DNA from: Auanema rhodensis
Taxonomy: Eukaryota > Nematoda > Chromadorea > Rhabditida > Rhabditidae
Direction of reading: 5' to 3'
Assembly: GCA_964057225.1 (NCBI GenBank)
Contig: OZ059895.1
Location: forward strand, 18,257,688 to 18,321,687
DNA: 64,000 nucleotides
The position numbers and the translations under genes were made by a program. Shown here piece by piece: positions 29,706-38,490 of this stretch. A model generated the notes under the pieces. It saw only the letters and a list, made by a program, of their open reading frames with translations, did not search any database and was not told the origin of the DNA. Every line of letters starts with the position of its first letter. The stretch's first letter is position 1.

Positions 29706-31461
29706 CTCCTCGTTTGCCAATGCAGAGTTGATAGGTGTTATCTGCCTGGCAAGGTATCATAGATAGGGCGATGACGGATAAGAATAGCGGTATGAACGGA
29801 AGTGTCTTCTTTGTTTTGACTGTTCCCTTTTCTACTTTGTTAACGTGAAAACGGACGCTGGGGCTTCTTGTGCGATCTCTGTGCCTGTTATGTGGTCCAT
29901 ATGAAGTGCTGCGATTTCGTTGTTGAAATCCGCGATCAGGACAGTTTCCGCGGTTGTATCGGTCGTTTCCTCTGTGCTCCTGTCGATCGTTCCTTCTGCT
30001 ATCATATCGATCGTTTCCTCTGCTGTTGTATCGATCATTGTATCTATCGTACCGTTGGGGGCTACGATAATTGTTGTATCCTCGTTGATATCCATTGTTT
30101 CTGTTATCCTGTCTGAAGTTGTGACGGTTATTTTGTCGATCCTCTTGGTATCTTGGTGAGCGGTATCCTCCTCTTCTTTGATTCCATTGCTCTTGTGGTT
30201 GTTGTGGTCTTGATTGATTTCCATAGAATGTTATTGATTGGTGTGTTTGTGATCCGTCATAGATTTTCTCCTGTTGTGATGCTCTCATGTGGTTTATGAG
30301 ACCATTATTAATCTCTAGTTGTTCCACGTCTTTAATCAAGTTGTTGACCAAGAGCGAAGGATCCTCGTCAGCTTCCACAGTTTCGGCAATAGTCACGGCT
30401 GCATCAAAGGTGATAGGGCTGCGGTTATTGACATGTGTTCTTAAAGTCTTTCGTAGTCCTCCTAAGAATGAAACTCGTAGTATTCTTTCATCGGCTGTCG
30501 AGTCCATGTTGCATGATTCATAGGCAAGGTTTCTGCAGCGTTGAGCGAAATTTTGTACCGTTTCGTGCTCTCCTTGTTTCAAATGAGTGAGTTTTGTGAA
30601 TGCTGCATCTCTCTTTTCTGGAGGTTGTAATTTCTCCGATAGTATGCGTTTGACGTGGTTCCATCCCTGGCGTAAGTCTTCTGCTGGTATAGTTCGAAGA
30701 GCTTCAGCGGCTCTATCCGTTCCGAGAAGTAGATAGAGATGGGAAAGTCTCTCGGCAATAGGGACTTGAAGGGCATCGAAATATCCTTCTAGTCTTTGCA
30801 TGTAGAGGTTGAATGGAACCGATCCATCATAAAGCGTAGGTTTGTGATGGCGAATAGAAACGTTGTGGGCTCTTGCAATAGGAGAGTTGTCTTGCTCCAT
30901 CTGCTCTGCCATTTGAGGGCGACTTCTCTGCTCTGTAACATTCGAAGTCAAATTTACGTTATTGTCTGACGAAGAAGAGACAGGAGACAGAGAGTGCCCG
31001 TGCAAAGATTGATCAGTGGAAGAGGGAGAGTTTCTAGGAATAGGAGAGGTGAGGATTTCCGCATTTGCGGTTTGAACAAGGCGTTGAGGAGAAGTGTGAT
31101 TTGGAGGACAAGTGTTAGTGCCGGTATTAACAACTGTTTTTGGAGAGTGAGAAGAGCGTTTGGGCGTAGATTTACTGGATGATGTTTTATTCTTATTCAA
31201 GCTAATTGCATGCCTAGTAGTTTTAATAGCAGTAGTATAAAGTTTCTTAGCAGTTAGCGGTGTACCCGGAATAGGGGGTAATTTCTTTGATTTCGCGTTC
31301 GTTTTCGGATATTTCGCATCTGGTCGGAATGCATCCGGTGGTCCTCTTTTTCTTTGGTTTCTATGCAGTGCTGCTTCCACTGTCTGAGTTTTCTCTGCGC
31401 TATTCGTAGCATTTTGGGCAATATTTCCCGGCGGAGGATTTTGATTCGCTGCGTCAGCCAT
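29689..31461 (-). CDS. gag: Gag-like polyprotein with env-like signal segment, element B
   Basis: A 590-residue open frame. Residues 1-200 are a disordered Ser/Thr/Pro/Lys-rich region. Residues 207-365 look like a retrotransposon Gag capsid domain: PTLYDGSVPF at the start, helices with HLYLLLGTDRA, the conserved-style LKQGEHETVQNFAQRC and FLGGLRKTLRTHV. Residues 366-400 are helical. Residues 415-535 are an Arg/Asn/Tyr/Gly/Asp-rich tail that replaces zinc knuckles and probably binds RNA. The frame then changes character: residues 553-573 are hydrophobic (FIPLFLSVIALSMIPCQA) with a plausible signal-peptidase site. The last ~9 codons run into the 3' LTR. This looks like a Gag joined in frame to the N-terminus of an envelope-type protein by loss of pol and most of env. 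The start is chosen because ATG 31461 follows a splice acceptor, as in element A. Confidence 0.8.
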   Translation of the reverse strand: MADAANQNPPPGNIAQNATNSAEKTQTVEAALHRNQRKRGPPDAFRPDAKYPKTNAKSKKLPPIPGTPLTAKKLYTTAIKTTRHAISLNKNKTSSSKSTPKRSSHSPKTVVNTGTNTCPPNHTSPQRLVQTANAEILTSPIPRNSPSSTDQSLHGHSLSPVSSSSDNNVNLTSNVTEQRSRPQMAEQMEQDNSPIARAHNVSIRHHKPTLYDGSVPFNLYMQRLEGYFDALQVPIAERLSHLYLLLGTDRAAEALRTIPAEDLRQGWNHVKRILSEKLQPPEKRDAAFTKLTHLKQGEHETVQNFAQRCRNLAYESCNMDSTADERILRVSFLGGLRKTLRTHVNNRSPITFDAAVTIAETVEADEDPSLLVNNLIKDVEQLEINNGLINHMRASQQEKIYDGSQTHQSITFYGNQSRPQQPQEQWNQRRGGYRSPRYQEDRQNNRHNFRQDNRNNGYQRGYNNYRSPQRYDRYNDRYNSRGNDRYDSRRNDRQEHRGNDRYNRGNCPDRGFQQRNRSTSYGPHNRHRDRTRSPSVRFHVNKVEKGTVKTKKTLPFIPLFLSVIALSMIPCQADNTYQLCIGKRGAIRVL

Positions 31462-31501
31462 CTTTGTTGGTTTCCTGGAAGGAAATTATTAACCAACAAA
31501 G
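31462..31501 (-). other. 11-bp inverted repeat at the gag start
   Basis: CTTTGTTGGTT (31462-31472) and AACCAACAAAG (31491-31501) are perfect complements around an 18-nt loop that contains the predicted splice acceptor. The stem abuts the gag ATG. Element A keeps a shorter version (GTTGGT with ACCAAC). Confidence 0.6.
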
Positions 31502-31785
31502 ACTGAGCTTATATTATACAAAACGTAAGAGACAATATGGGGTTGGTATGCGCGACTCCTGTTCCTGTCAGGGGGCCAGCCTGCAGCGGGTCTCTAGTCG
31601 GAGAATAGCCTGGTCAGGTTCATACACGAGTCCGCAACTACGTGTGACCTTTAGTAAAGGACCAAGTTCTTATCTCTCGAAGAGGCATGAGATATGAGAC
31701 AGTGGTCTGTGTATTGCTCCTTTTCAGTCATGGACAAGATCAGGTACACAGGCTTCTCATACTCACTTTTCCAGACTTCTCTTAC
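31475..31785 (-). other. Predicted leader intron (GT-AG), element B
   Basis: On the minus strand a donor TTAG/GTAAGAG begins at 31785 and an acceptor TTCCTTCCAG/G ends at 31475, 311 nt in all. Conserved in place and size in element A. Confidence 0.55.
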
Positions 31786-32547
31786 CTAAGCAAACCCCCA
31801 AAAGACGTTCCCTTTTAACGTTACTTCTGTTCCCCTGGGTCTTGCTAGGTGGGACCACTCAACTTCAAAATATTCTTTAATTCTCATATGGGACCAAAAA
31901 GGGTTAATTTCAAATGATTGCGCGTCTTATATCAAAAAGTGTACGCCTCCGCGCGATGTCCCGAGAATGTCTGGTATTGTTTCTTACGGGGCTTTCTCAT
32001 AAAAATGCGTTAGATATCAAGAATAGTGGTTTTGTTTATGAATCAATGTTTTCAGAATGATTTATGAATAGATTTTCAAAATTAGCTTGTGATAAGAAGT
32101 TTTCAAGATGACTTATGGGTAAGTGTTGCAATATGAATAAATGTCTTTAAGATATTTCATGAATTGATAGTTTTTAATATTATTCGTGGTTAAATATTTT
32201 AATATGCTTGTTCCAAAAAGAGTTTTTATGCATTATATGCTTTTAACATACAGGAAAGTAGAGGAATAAAGTAGGAATATAGATTGTAATAGATAATATG
32301 TATAAGACATTTTTTTCAAATAGATATATCAGAAATGATGTTAGAAGAATGATATTTAGAGATAAATTCGAATTACTAGATTAAATTGAAGTTTTTGTTT
32401 TAGATACAAAATTGACTTGAAAGTTTGAAATATTAAATTAAATTAGAATTTTGGATATGAAATCAAGATAAATTTTTAGAGTAGAAATAGATTTCAAAGA
32501 AAGAGAAAGTAATTTAAAGGTGAGAAAAGTAGCGGCAATGGTCCATA

Positions 32548-32574
32548 GAGATTCGTCCCTTATAGACGAATCTC
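32548..32574 (-). other. Hairpin overlapping the primer-binding site, element B
   Basis: The same GAGATTCGTC/GACGAATCTC stem as in element A, with a different loop. Confidence 0.6.
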
Positions 32575-32587
32575 GGTGGAACCTCCA
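32569..32587 (-). other. Primer-binding site, tRNA-Gln (element B)
   Basis: The same 19 bases as 4629-4647, directly after the 5' LTR. Confidence 0.85.
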
Positions 32588-32926
32588 CGTTCCATATTGG
32601 TTCCTAGGGTTCCGGCTAGGTAACCATATGGACTTTAATAGTGTGAATGCCATTGTAAAAGTAACAGAGAGTAGAGAAAAAGAAGTTTATTCAGAATATG
32701 GAAATACAATTATAAAAGCAAAATACAATAATCAAATAAATGAAACTACATGTTATGAGAAAGCCAACCTAGTTGCTTTCTCAGGGGTTTATATAGCAAA
32801 ATATTAATTACAAATATAATTGAATTTATACCAAAAGTAGTTCAGGTCTAGTTTCTTATTGAATTCTATTAACCAAAAGTCGGTTGACGTTGTCAACCGC
32901 CTTCTTTATAAGACACGTATGGAACA
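32588..32926 (-). repeat. Element B 5' LTR (subfamily 2)
   Basis: 339 bp, beginning TGTTCCATACGTGTC and ending ATATGGAACG. It shares only the ends and layout with subfamily 1. TATATAAA (32788-32795) is followed on the minus strand by a 9-bp inverted repeat TGAGAAAGC/GCTTTCTCA. AATAAA lies at 32686-32691, and the conserved hairpin at 32881-32899 has a compensatory pair change. Confidence 0.85.
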
Positions 32927-32930
32927 AGGT
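32927..32930. repeat. Target-site duplication of element B (right)
   Basis: AGGT, continuing as array sequence AAAACCAAGTGCATTATG. Confidence 0.8.
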
Positions 32931-33007
32931 AAAACCAAGTGCATTATGACGCTTGAAGCATTTTCCAATGTCGTCATTTTCTACATTTTCAAAACAAAAA
33001 AGATTTC

Positions 33008-33079
33008 TGGAGATATGGGGAATTGAACCCCAGCCCTCTCCCATGCGAAGGGAGCGCTCTACCTTTGAGCTATATCCCC
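33008..33079 (-). tRNA. tRNA-Ala(CGC)
   Basis: C-G; T6; D-loop AAAGGTA, weaker A box. Confidence 0.9.
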
Positions 33080-33228
33080 ACACATGTACGTGTTTCAAGT
33101 TCTTTATTCAAACCTACAGTACTTCGAGACTATAAATGAAAAATTGGAGGTAAAACCAAGTGCATTATGACGCTTGAAGCATTTTCCAATGTCGTCATTT
33201 TCTACATTTTCAAAACAAAAAAGATTTC

Positions 33229-33300
33229 TGGAGATATGGGGAATTGAACCCCAGCCCTCTCCCATGCTAAGGGAGCGCTCTACCACTGAGCTATATCCCC
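33229..33300 (-). tRNA. tRNA-Ala(AGC)
   Basis: A-G; T6; 221-bp interval. Confidence 0.96.
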
Positions 33301-33492
33301 ACACATGTACGTGTTTCCAGTTCTTTATTGAAACCTACAGTACTTCGAGACTATAAATGAAATATTGGAGGTAAAACTAAGTGCTGTCTACGTTGTTTCA
33401 ATTGAAAATCAATGGGATACTTTCTGTATTATGACGCTTGAAGCATTTTCCAATGTGGTAGTCTTCTACATTTTCAAAACAAAAAGGATTTC

Positions 33493-33564
33493 TGGAGATA
33501 TGGGGAATTGAACCCCAGCCCTCTCCCATGCGAAGGGAGCGCTCTACCTTTGAGCTATATCCCC
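33493..33564 (-). tRNA. tRNA-Ala(CGC)
   Basis: C-G; T5; D-loop AAAGGTA. Confidence 0.9.
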
Positions 33565-33713
33565 ACACATGTACGTGTTTCAAGTTCTTTATTCAAACCT
33601 ACAGTACTTCGAGACTATAAATGAAAAATTGGAGGTAAAACCAAGTGCATTATGACGCTTGAAGCATTTTCCAATGTCGTCATTTTCTACATTTTCAAAA
33701 CAAAAAAGATTTC

Positions 33714-33785
33714 TGGAGATATGGGGAATTGAACCCCAGCCCTCTCCCATGCTAAGGGAGCGCTCTACCACTGAGCTATATCCCC
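33714..33785 (-). tRNA. tRNA-Ala(AGC)
   Basis: A-G; T6; 221-bp interval. Confidence 0.96.
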
Positions 33786-33977
33786 ACACATGTACGTGTT
33801 TCCAGTTCTTTATTGAAACCTACAGTACTTCGAGACTATAAATGAAATATTGGAGGTAAAACTAAGTGCTGTCTACGTTGTTTCAATTGAAAATCAATGG
33901 GATACTTTCTGTATTATGACGCTTGAAGCATTTTCCAATGTGGTAGTCTTCTACATTTTCAAAACAAAAAAGATTTC

Positions 33978-34049
33978 TGGAGATATGGGGAATTGAACCC
34001 CAGCCCTCTCCCATGCTAAGGGAGCGCTCTACCACTGAGCTATATCCCC
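33978..34049 (-). tRNA. tRNA-Ala(AGC)
   Basis: A-G; T6. Confidence 0.96.
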
Positions 34050-34241
34050 ACACATGTACGTGTTTCCAGTTCTTTATTGAAACCTACAGTACTTCGAGAC
34101 TATAAATGAAATATTGGAGGTAAAACCAAGTGCTGTCTACGTTGTTTCAATTGAAAATCAATGGGATACTTTCTGTATTATGACTCTTGAAGCATTTCTT
34201 AATGTCATTATCTTCTACATTTTCAAAACAAAAAGGATTTC

Positions 34242-34313
34242 TGGAGATATGGGGAATTGAACCCCAGCCCTCTCCCATGCGAAGGGAGCGCTCTACCACT
34301 GAGCTATATCCCC
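34242..34313 (-). tRNA. tRNA-Ala(CGC)
   Basis: C-G; T5. Confidence 0.96.
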
Positions 34314-34505
34314 ACACATGTACGTGTTTCAAGTTGTTTATTCAAACCTACAGTACCTCGAGACTATAAATGAAATATTGGAGGTAAAACCAAGTGCTGT
34401 CTACGTTGTTTCAATTGAAAATCAATAGAATACTCTCTGTATTATGACTCTTGAAGCATTTCTTAATGTCATTATCTTCTACATTTTCAAAACAAAAAGG
34501 ATTTC

Positions 34506-34577
34506 TGGAGATATGGGGAATTGAACCCCAGCCCTCTCCCATGCTAAGGGAGCGCTCTACCACTGAGCTATATCCCC
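34506..34577 (-). tRNA. tRNA-Ala(AGC)
   Basis: A-G; T5. Confidence 0.96.
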
Positions 34578-34769
34578 ACACATGTACGTGTTTCCAGTTC
34601 TTTATTGAAACCTACAGTACTTCGAGACTATAAATGAAATATTGGAGGTAAAACTAAGTGCTGTCTACGTTGTTTCAATTGAAAATCAATGGGATACTTT
34701 CTGTATTATGACGCTTGAAGCATTTTCCAATGTGGTAGTCTTCTACATTTTCAAAACAAAAAGGATTTC

Positions 34770-34841
34770 TGGAGATATGGGGAATTGAACCCCAGACCTC
34801 TCCCATGCGAAGGGAGCGCTCTACCACTGAGCTATATCCCC
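34770..34841 (-). tRNA. tRNA-Ala(CGC)
   Basis: C-T; T5. Confidence 0.96.
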
Positions 34842-35033
34842 ACACATGTACGTGTTTCAAGTTGTTTATTCAAACCTACAGTACCTCGAGACTATAAATG
34901 AAGTATTGGAGGTGAAACCAAGTGCTGTCTACGTTGTTTCAATTGAAAATCAATAGAATACTCTCTGTATTATGACTCTTGAAGCATTTCTTAATGTCAT
35001 TATCTTCTACATTTTCAAAACAAAAAGGATTTC

Positions 35034-35105
35034 TGGAGATATGGGGAATTGAACCCCAGCCCTCTCCCATGCGAAGGGAGCGCTCTACCACTGAGCTATA
35101 TCCCC
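35034..35105 (-). tRNA. tRNA-Ala(CGC)
   Basis: C-G; T5. Confidence 0.96.
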
Positions 35106-35297
35106 ACACATGTACGTGTTTCAAGTTCTTTATTCAAACCTACAGTACTTCGAGACTATAAATGAAATATTGGAGGTAAAACCAAGTGCTGTCTACGTTG
35201 TTTCAACTGAAAATCAATAGAATACTCTCTGTATTATGACTCTTGAAGCATTTCTTAATGTCATTATCTTCTACATTTTCAAAACAAAAAGGATTTC

Positions 35298-35369
35298 TGG
35301 AGATATGGGGAATTGAACCCCAGCCCTCTCCCATGCGAAGGGAGCGCTCTACCACTGAGCTATATCCCC
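35298..35369 (-). tRNA. tRNA-Ala(CGC)
   Basis: C-G; T5. Confidence 0.96.
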
Positions 35370-35561
35370 ACACATGTACGTGTTTCAAGTTCTTTATTCA
35401 AACCTACAGTACTTCGAGACTATAAATGAAATATTGGAGGTGAAACCAAGTGCTGTCTACGTTATTTCAGATAGAAAATAATAGAATAATCTCTGTATTA
35501 TGACTCTTGAAGCATTTCTTAATGTCATTATCTTCTACATTTTCAAAACAAAAAGGATTTC

Positions 35562-35633
35562 TGGAGATATGGGGAATTGAACCCCAGCCCTCTCCCATGC
35601 GAAGGGAGCGCTCTACCACTGAGCTATATCCCC
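35562..35633 (-). tRNA. tRNA-Ala(CGC)
   Basis: C-G; T5. Confidence 0.96.
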
Positions 35634-35825
35634 ACACATGTACGTGTTTCAAGTTCTTTATTCAAACCTACAGTACTTCGAGACTATAAATGAAATATTG
35701 GAGGTAAAACCAAGTGCTGTCTACGTTGTTTCAACTGAAAATCAATAGAATACTCTCTGTATTATGACTCTTGAAGCATTTCTTAATGTCATTATCTTCT
35801 ACATTTTCAAAACAAAAAGGATTTC

Positions 35826-35897
35826 TGGAGATATGGGGAATTGAACCCCAGCCCTCTCCCATGCTAAGGGAGCGCTCTACCACTGAGCTATATCCCC
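35826..35897 (-). tRNA. tRNA-Ala(AGC)
   Basis: A-G; T5. Confidence 0.96.
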
Positions 35898-36089
35898 ACA
35901 CATGTACGTGTTTCAAGTTGTTTATTCAAACCTACAGTACCTCGAGACTATAAATGAAAAATTGGAGGTAAAACCAAGTGCTGTCTACGTTGTTTCAATT
36001 GAAAATCAATAGAATACTTTCTGTATTATGACTCTTGAAGCATTTCTTAATGTCATTATCTTCTACATATCCAAAACAAAAAGGATTTC

Positions 36090-36161
36090 TGGAGATATGG
36101 GGAATTGAACCCCAGACCTCTCCCATGCGAAGGGAGCGCTCTACCACTGAGCTATATCCCT
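36090..36161 (-). tRNA. tRNA-Ala(CGC)
   Basis: C-T; T5; G1 changed to A, mismatch with C72. Confidence 0.88.
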
Positions 36162-36353
36162 ACACATGTACGTGTTTCAAGTTCTTTATTCAAACCTACA
36201 GTACTTCGAGACTATAAATGAAATATTGGAGGTGAAACCAAGTGCTGTCTACGTTATTTCAGATAGAAAATAATAGAATAATCTCTGTATTATGACGCTT
36301 GAAGCATATTCCAATGTCGTCATTTTCTACATTTTCAAAACAAAAAAGATTTC

Positions 36354-36425
36354 TGGAGATATGGGGAATTGAACCCCAGCCCTCTCCCATGCTAAGGGAG
36401 CGCTCTACCACTGAGCTATATCCCC
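36354..36425 (-). tRNA. tRNA-Ala(AGC)
   Basis: A-G; T6. Confidence 0.96.
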
Positions 36426-36617
36426 ACACATGTACGTGTTTCCAGTTCTTTATTGAAACCTACAGTACTTCGAGACTATAAATGAAATATTGGAGGTAAA
36501 ACTAACTGCTGTCTACGTTGTTTCAATTGAAAATCAATGGGATACTTTCTGTATTATGACGCTTGAAGCATTTTCCAATGTGGTAGTCTTCTACATTTTC
36601 AAAACAAAAAGGATTTC

Positions 36618-36689
36618 TGGAGATATGGGGAATTGAACCCCAGCCCTCTCCCATGCTAAGGGAGCGCTCTACCACTGAGCTATATCCCC
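36618..36689 (-). tRNA. tRNA-Ala(AGC)
   Basis: A-G; T5. Confidence 0.96.
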
Positions 36690-36881
36690 ACACATGTACG
36701 TGTTTCCAGTTCTTTATTGAAACCTACAGTACTTCGAGACTATAAATGAAATATTGGAGGTAAAACTAACTGCTGTCTACGTTGTTTCAATTGAAAATCA
36801 ATGGGATACTTTCTGTATTATGACGCTTGAAGCATTTTCCAATGTGGTAGTCTTCTACATTTTCAAAACAAAAAGGATTTC

Positions 36882-36953
36882 TGGAGATATGGGGAATTGA
36901 ACCCCAGCCCTCTCCCATGCTAAGGGAGCGCTCTACCACTGAGCTATATCCCC
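36882..36953 (-). tRNA. tRNA-Ala(AGC)
   Basis: A-G; T5; the right limit of duplication copy 1 falls in its anticodon. Confidence 0.96.
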
Positions 36954-37145
36954 ACACATGTACGTGTTTCCAGTTCTTTATTGAAACCTACAGTACTTCG
37001 AGACTATAAATGAAATATTGGAGGTGAAACCAAGTGCTGTCTACGTTGTTTCATATAAAAATCAATGTAATACTTTCTGTATTATGACTCTTGAAGCATT
37101 TCTTAATGTCATTATCTTCTACATTTTTAAAACAAAAAGGATTTC

Positions 37146-37217
37146 TGGAGATATGGGGAATTGAACCCCAGCCCTCTCCCATGCTAAGGGAGCGCTCTAC
37201 CACTGAGCTATATCCCC
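37146..37217 (-). tRNA. tRNA-Ala(AGC)
   Basis: A-G; T5. Confidence 0.96.
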
Positions 37218-37409
37218 ACACATGTACGTGTTTCAAGTTCTTTATTCAAACCTTCAGTACTTCGAGACTATAAATGAAATATTGGAGGTGAAACCAAGTG
37301 CTGTCTACGTTGTTTCATATAAAAATCAATGTAATACTTTCTGTATTATGACTCTTGAAGCATTTCTTAATGTCATTATCTTCTACATTTTCAAAACAAA
37401 AAGGATTTC

Positions 37410-37481
37410 TGGAGATATGGGGAATTGAACCCCAGACCTCTCCCATGCGAAGGGAGCGCTCTACCACTGAGCTATATCCCC
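37410..37481 (-). tRNA. tRNA-Ala(CGC)
   Basis: C-T; T5. Confidence 0.96.
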
Positions 37482-37673
37482 ACACATGTACGTGTTTCAA
37501 TTTCTTTATTCAAACCTACAGTACCTCGAGACTATAAATGAAATATTGGAGGTGAAACCAAGTGCTGTCTACGTTGTTTCAATTGAAAATCAATGGGATA
37601 CTTTCTGTATTATGACTCTTGAAGCATTTCTTAATGTCATTATCTTCTACATTTTCAAAACAAAAAGGATTTC

Positions 37674-37745
37674 TGGAGATATGGGGAATTGAACCCCAGC
37701 CCTCTCCCATGCTAAGGGAGCGCTCTACCACTGAGCTATATCCCC
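37674..37745 (-). tRNA. tRNA-Ala(AGC)
   Basis: A-G; T5. Confidence 0.96.
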
Positions 37746-37937
37746 ACACATGTACGTGTTTCAAGTTCTTTATTCAAACCTTCAGTACTTCGAGACTATA
37801 AATGAAATATTGGAGGTGAAACCAAGTGCTGTCTACGTTATTTCAGATAGAAAATAATAGAATAATCTCTGTATTATGACGCTTGAAGCATTTTCCAATG
37901 TCGTCATTTTCTACATTTTCAAAACAAAAAAGATTTC

Positions 37938-38009
37938 TGGAGATATGGGGAATTGAACCCCAGCCCTCTCCCATGCTAAGGGAGCGCTCTACCACTGAGC
38001 TATATCCCC
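37938..38009 (-). tRNA. tRNA-Ala(AGC)
   Basis: A-G; T6. Confidence 0.96.
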
Positions 38010-38077
38010 ACACATGTACGTGTTTCTAGTTCTTTATTGAAACCTACAGTACTTCGAGACTATAAATGAAAAATTGG

Positions 38078-38081
38078 AGGT
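38078..38081. repeat. Target-site duplication of element B-prime (left)
   Basis: AGGT, copied with the element. Confidence 0.8.
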
Positions 38082-38490
38082 CGTTCCATGGTGGTTCCCC
38101 AGGGTTCCGGCTGGGTAACCACATGGAATTATTTTCTTTTCTTCCAAATATAAATGATAAAGAGTATAGAGAGAAAGGTTTATTCATGATAAAGTATACA
38201 AATTACAATAATAAAAGTTACATAATGATTCCTAGTCGCAGCCCAAAGGACTCGTAAGGAAACCTTATATAGTATTCCTTACGAGCATAAAAAGTGGTTA
38301 TATCAGGTCCGCGGAACTTGGTTCCGCTTGAATTGGGCTTTCTTTAATTAAACTTAATATGAAAAAGTGTTCGTTCATTGTTGCATTGAATTCCTGTTTC
38401 TCAAATGTAGCGTCAGCTATTTGTTTTTATAATGTTCCGTTTTATAAGCGATTGACGTTGTCAATCGCTCTACTTATAGGACACGTATGG
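38082..38490 (-). repeat. Element B-prime 3' LTR (subfamily 1)
   Basis: Copy of 29297-29705. Confidence 0.87.

Larger units (their letters stand above)
31462..32568 (-). other. Element B leader
   Basis: About 1.1 kb between primer site and gag. Short open frames here are not conserved in element A. It contains a predicted intron (31475-31785), a hairpin next to the gag start, blocks shared with the A leader, and an AT-rich stretch (about 32040-32520) with loosely repeated TTATGAAT motifs. Confidence 0.65.
29297..32926 (-). mobile_element. Element B: gag-only LTR retroelement, copy 1
   Basis: 3630 bp on the minus strand. Read from the right: 5' LTR (32588-32926), tRNA-Gln primer site (32569-32587), about 1.1 kb of leader with a predicted intron, one 590-codon gag-like frame (29689-31461) and a 3' LTR (29297-29705). 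There are no pol genes. It is flanked by a 4-bp target duplication AGGT (29293-29296 and 32927-32930). An uninterrupted copy of the target unit is present at 33136-33170. The two LTRs belong to different subfamilies (339 and 409 bp), which reverse transcription does not normally produce. It resembles gag-only non-autonomous elements that depend on a helper's enzymes. Confidence 0.88.
28213..36920. repeat. 8785-bp-period tandem duplication, copy 1
   Basis: This stretch, including element B and flanking tRNA units, recurs 8785 bp downstream. The left limit is set by a difference at 28212 (CCTCGAG against CTTCGAG at 36997). The right limit is set by the anticodon base at 36921 (T) against 45706 (G). 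By eye the copies look identical apart from one substitution, A at 28618 against G at 37403. The period keeps the 264-bp register, as expected for unequal exchange between array units. An assembly duplication cannot be excluded from sequence alone. Confidence 0.93.
32927..38081 (-). repeat. tRNA-Ala tandem array, block 3
   Basis: Twenty full tRNA-Ala genes (11 AGC, 9 CGC) between the two copies of element B. Most units are 264 bp; two gene-to-gene intervals are 221 bp because 43 bp of spacer between GTGC and ATTATG is missing (33008 to 33229 and 33493 to 33714). The dominant spacer is of the type CAATTGAAAATCAATGGGAT. The block from 32927 to about 36920 recurs 8785 bp further on. The part from about 36998 onward repeats the end of block 2. 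Confidence 0.97.

Noticed and set aside
29832-30224. 130-codon minus-strand ORF and several plus-strand ORFs over the gag tail (29868-30523)
   Set aside because: Other-frame and antisense shadows of the low-complexity Arg/Asn/Asp-rich Gag tail.
31464-31697. 77-codon plus-strand ORF upstream of gag
   Set aside because: Antisense to the leader; crosses the predicted splice acceptor and has no counterpart in element A.
32520-32807. 95-codon plus-strand ORF over the element B 5' LTR
   Set aside because: Runs antisense through primer site and LTR; no protein features.
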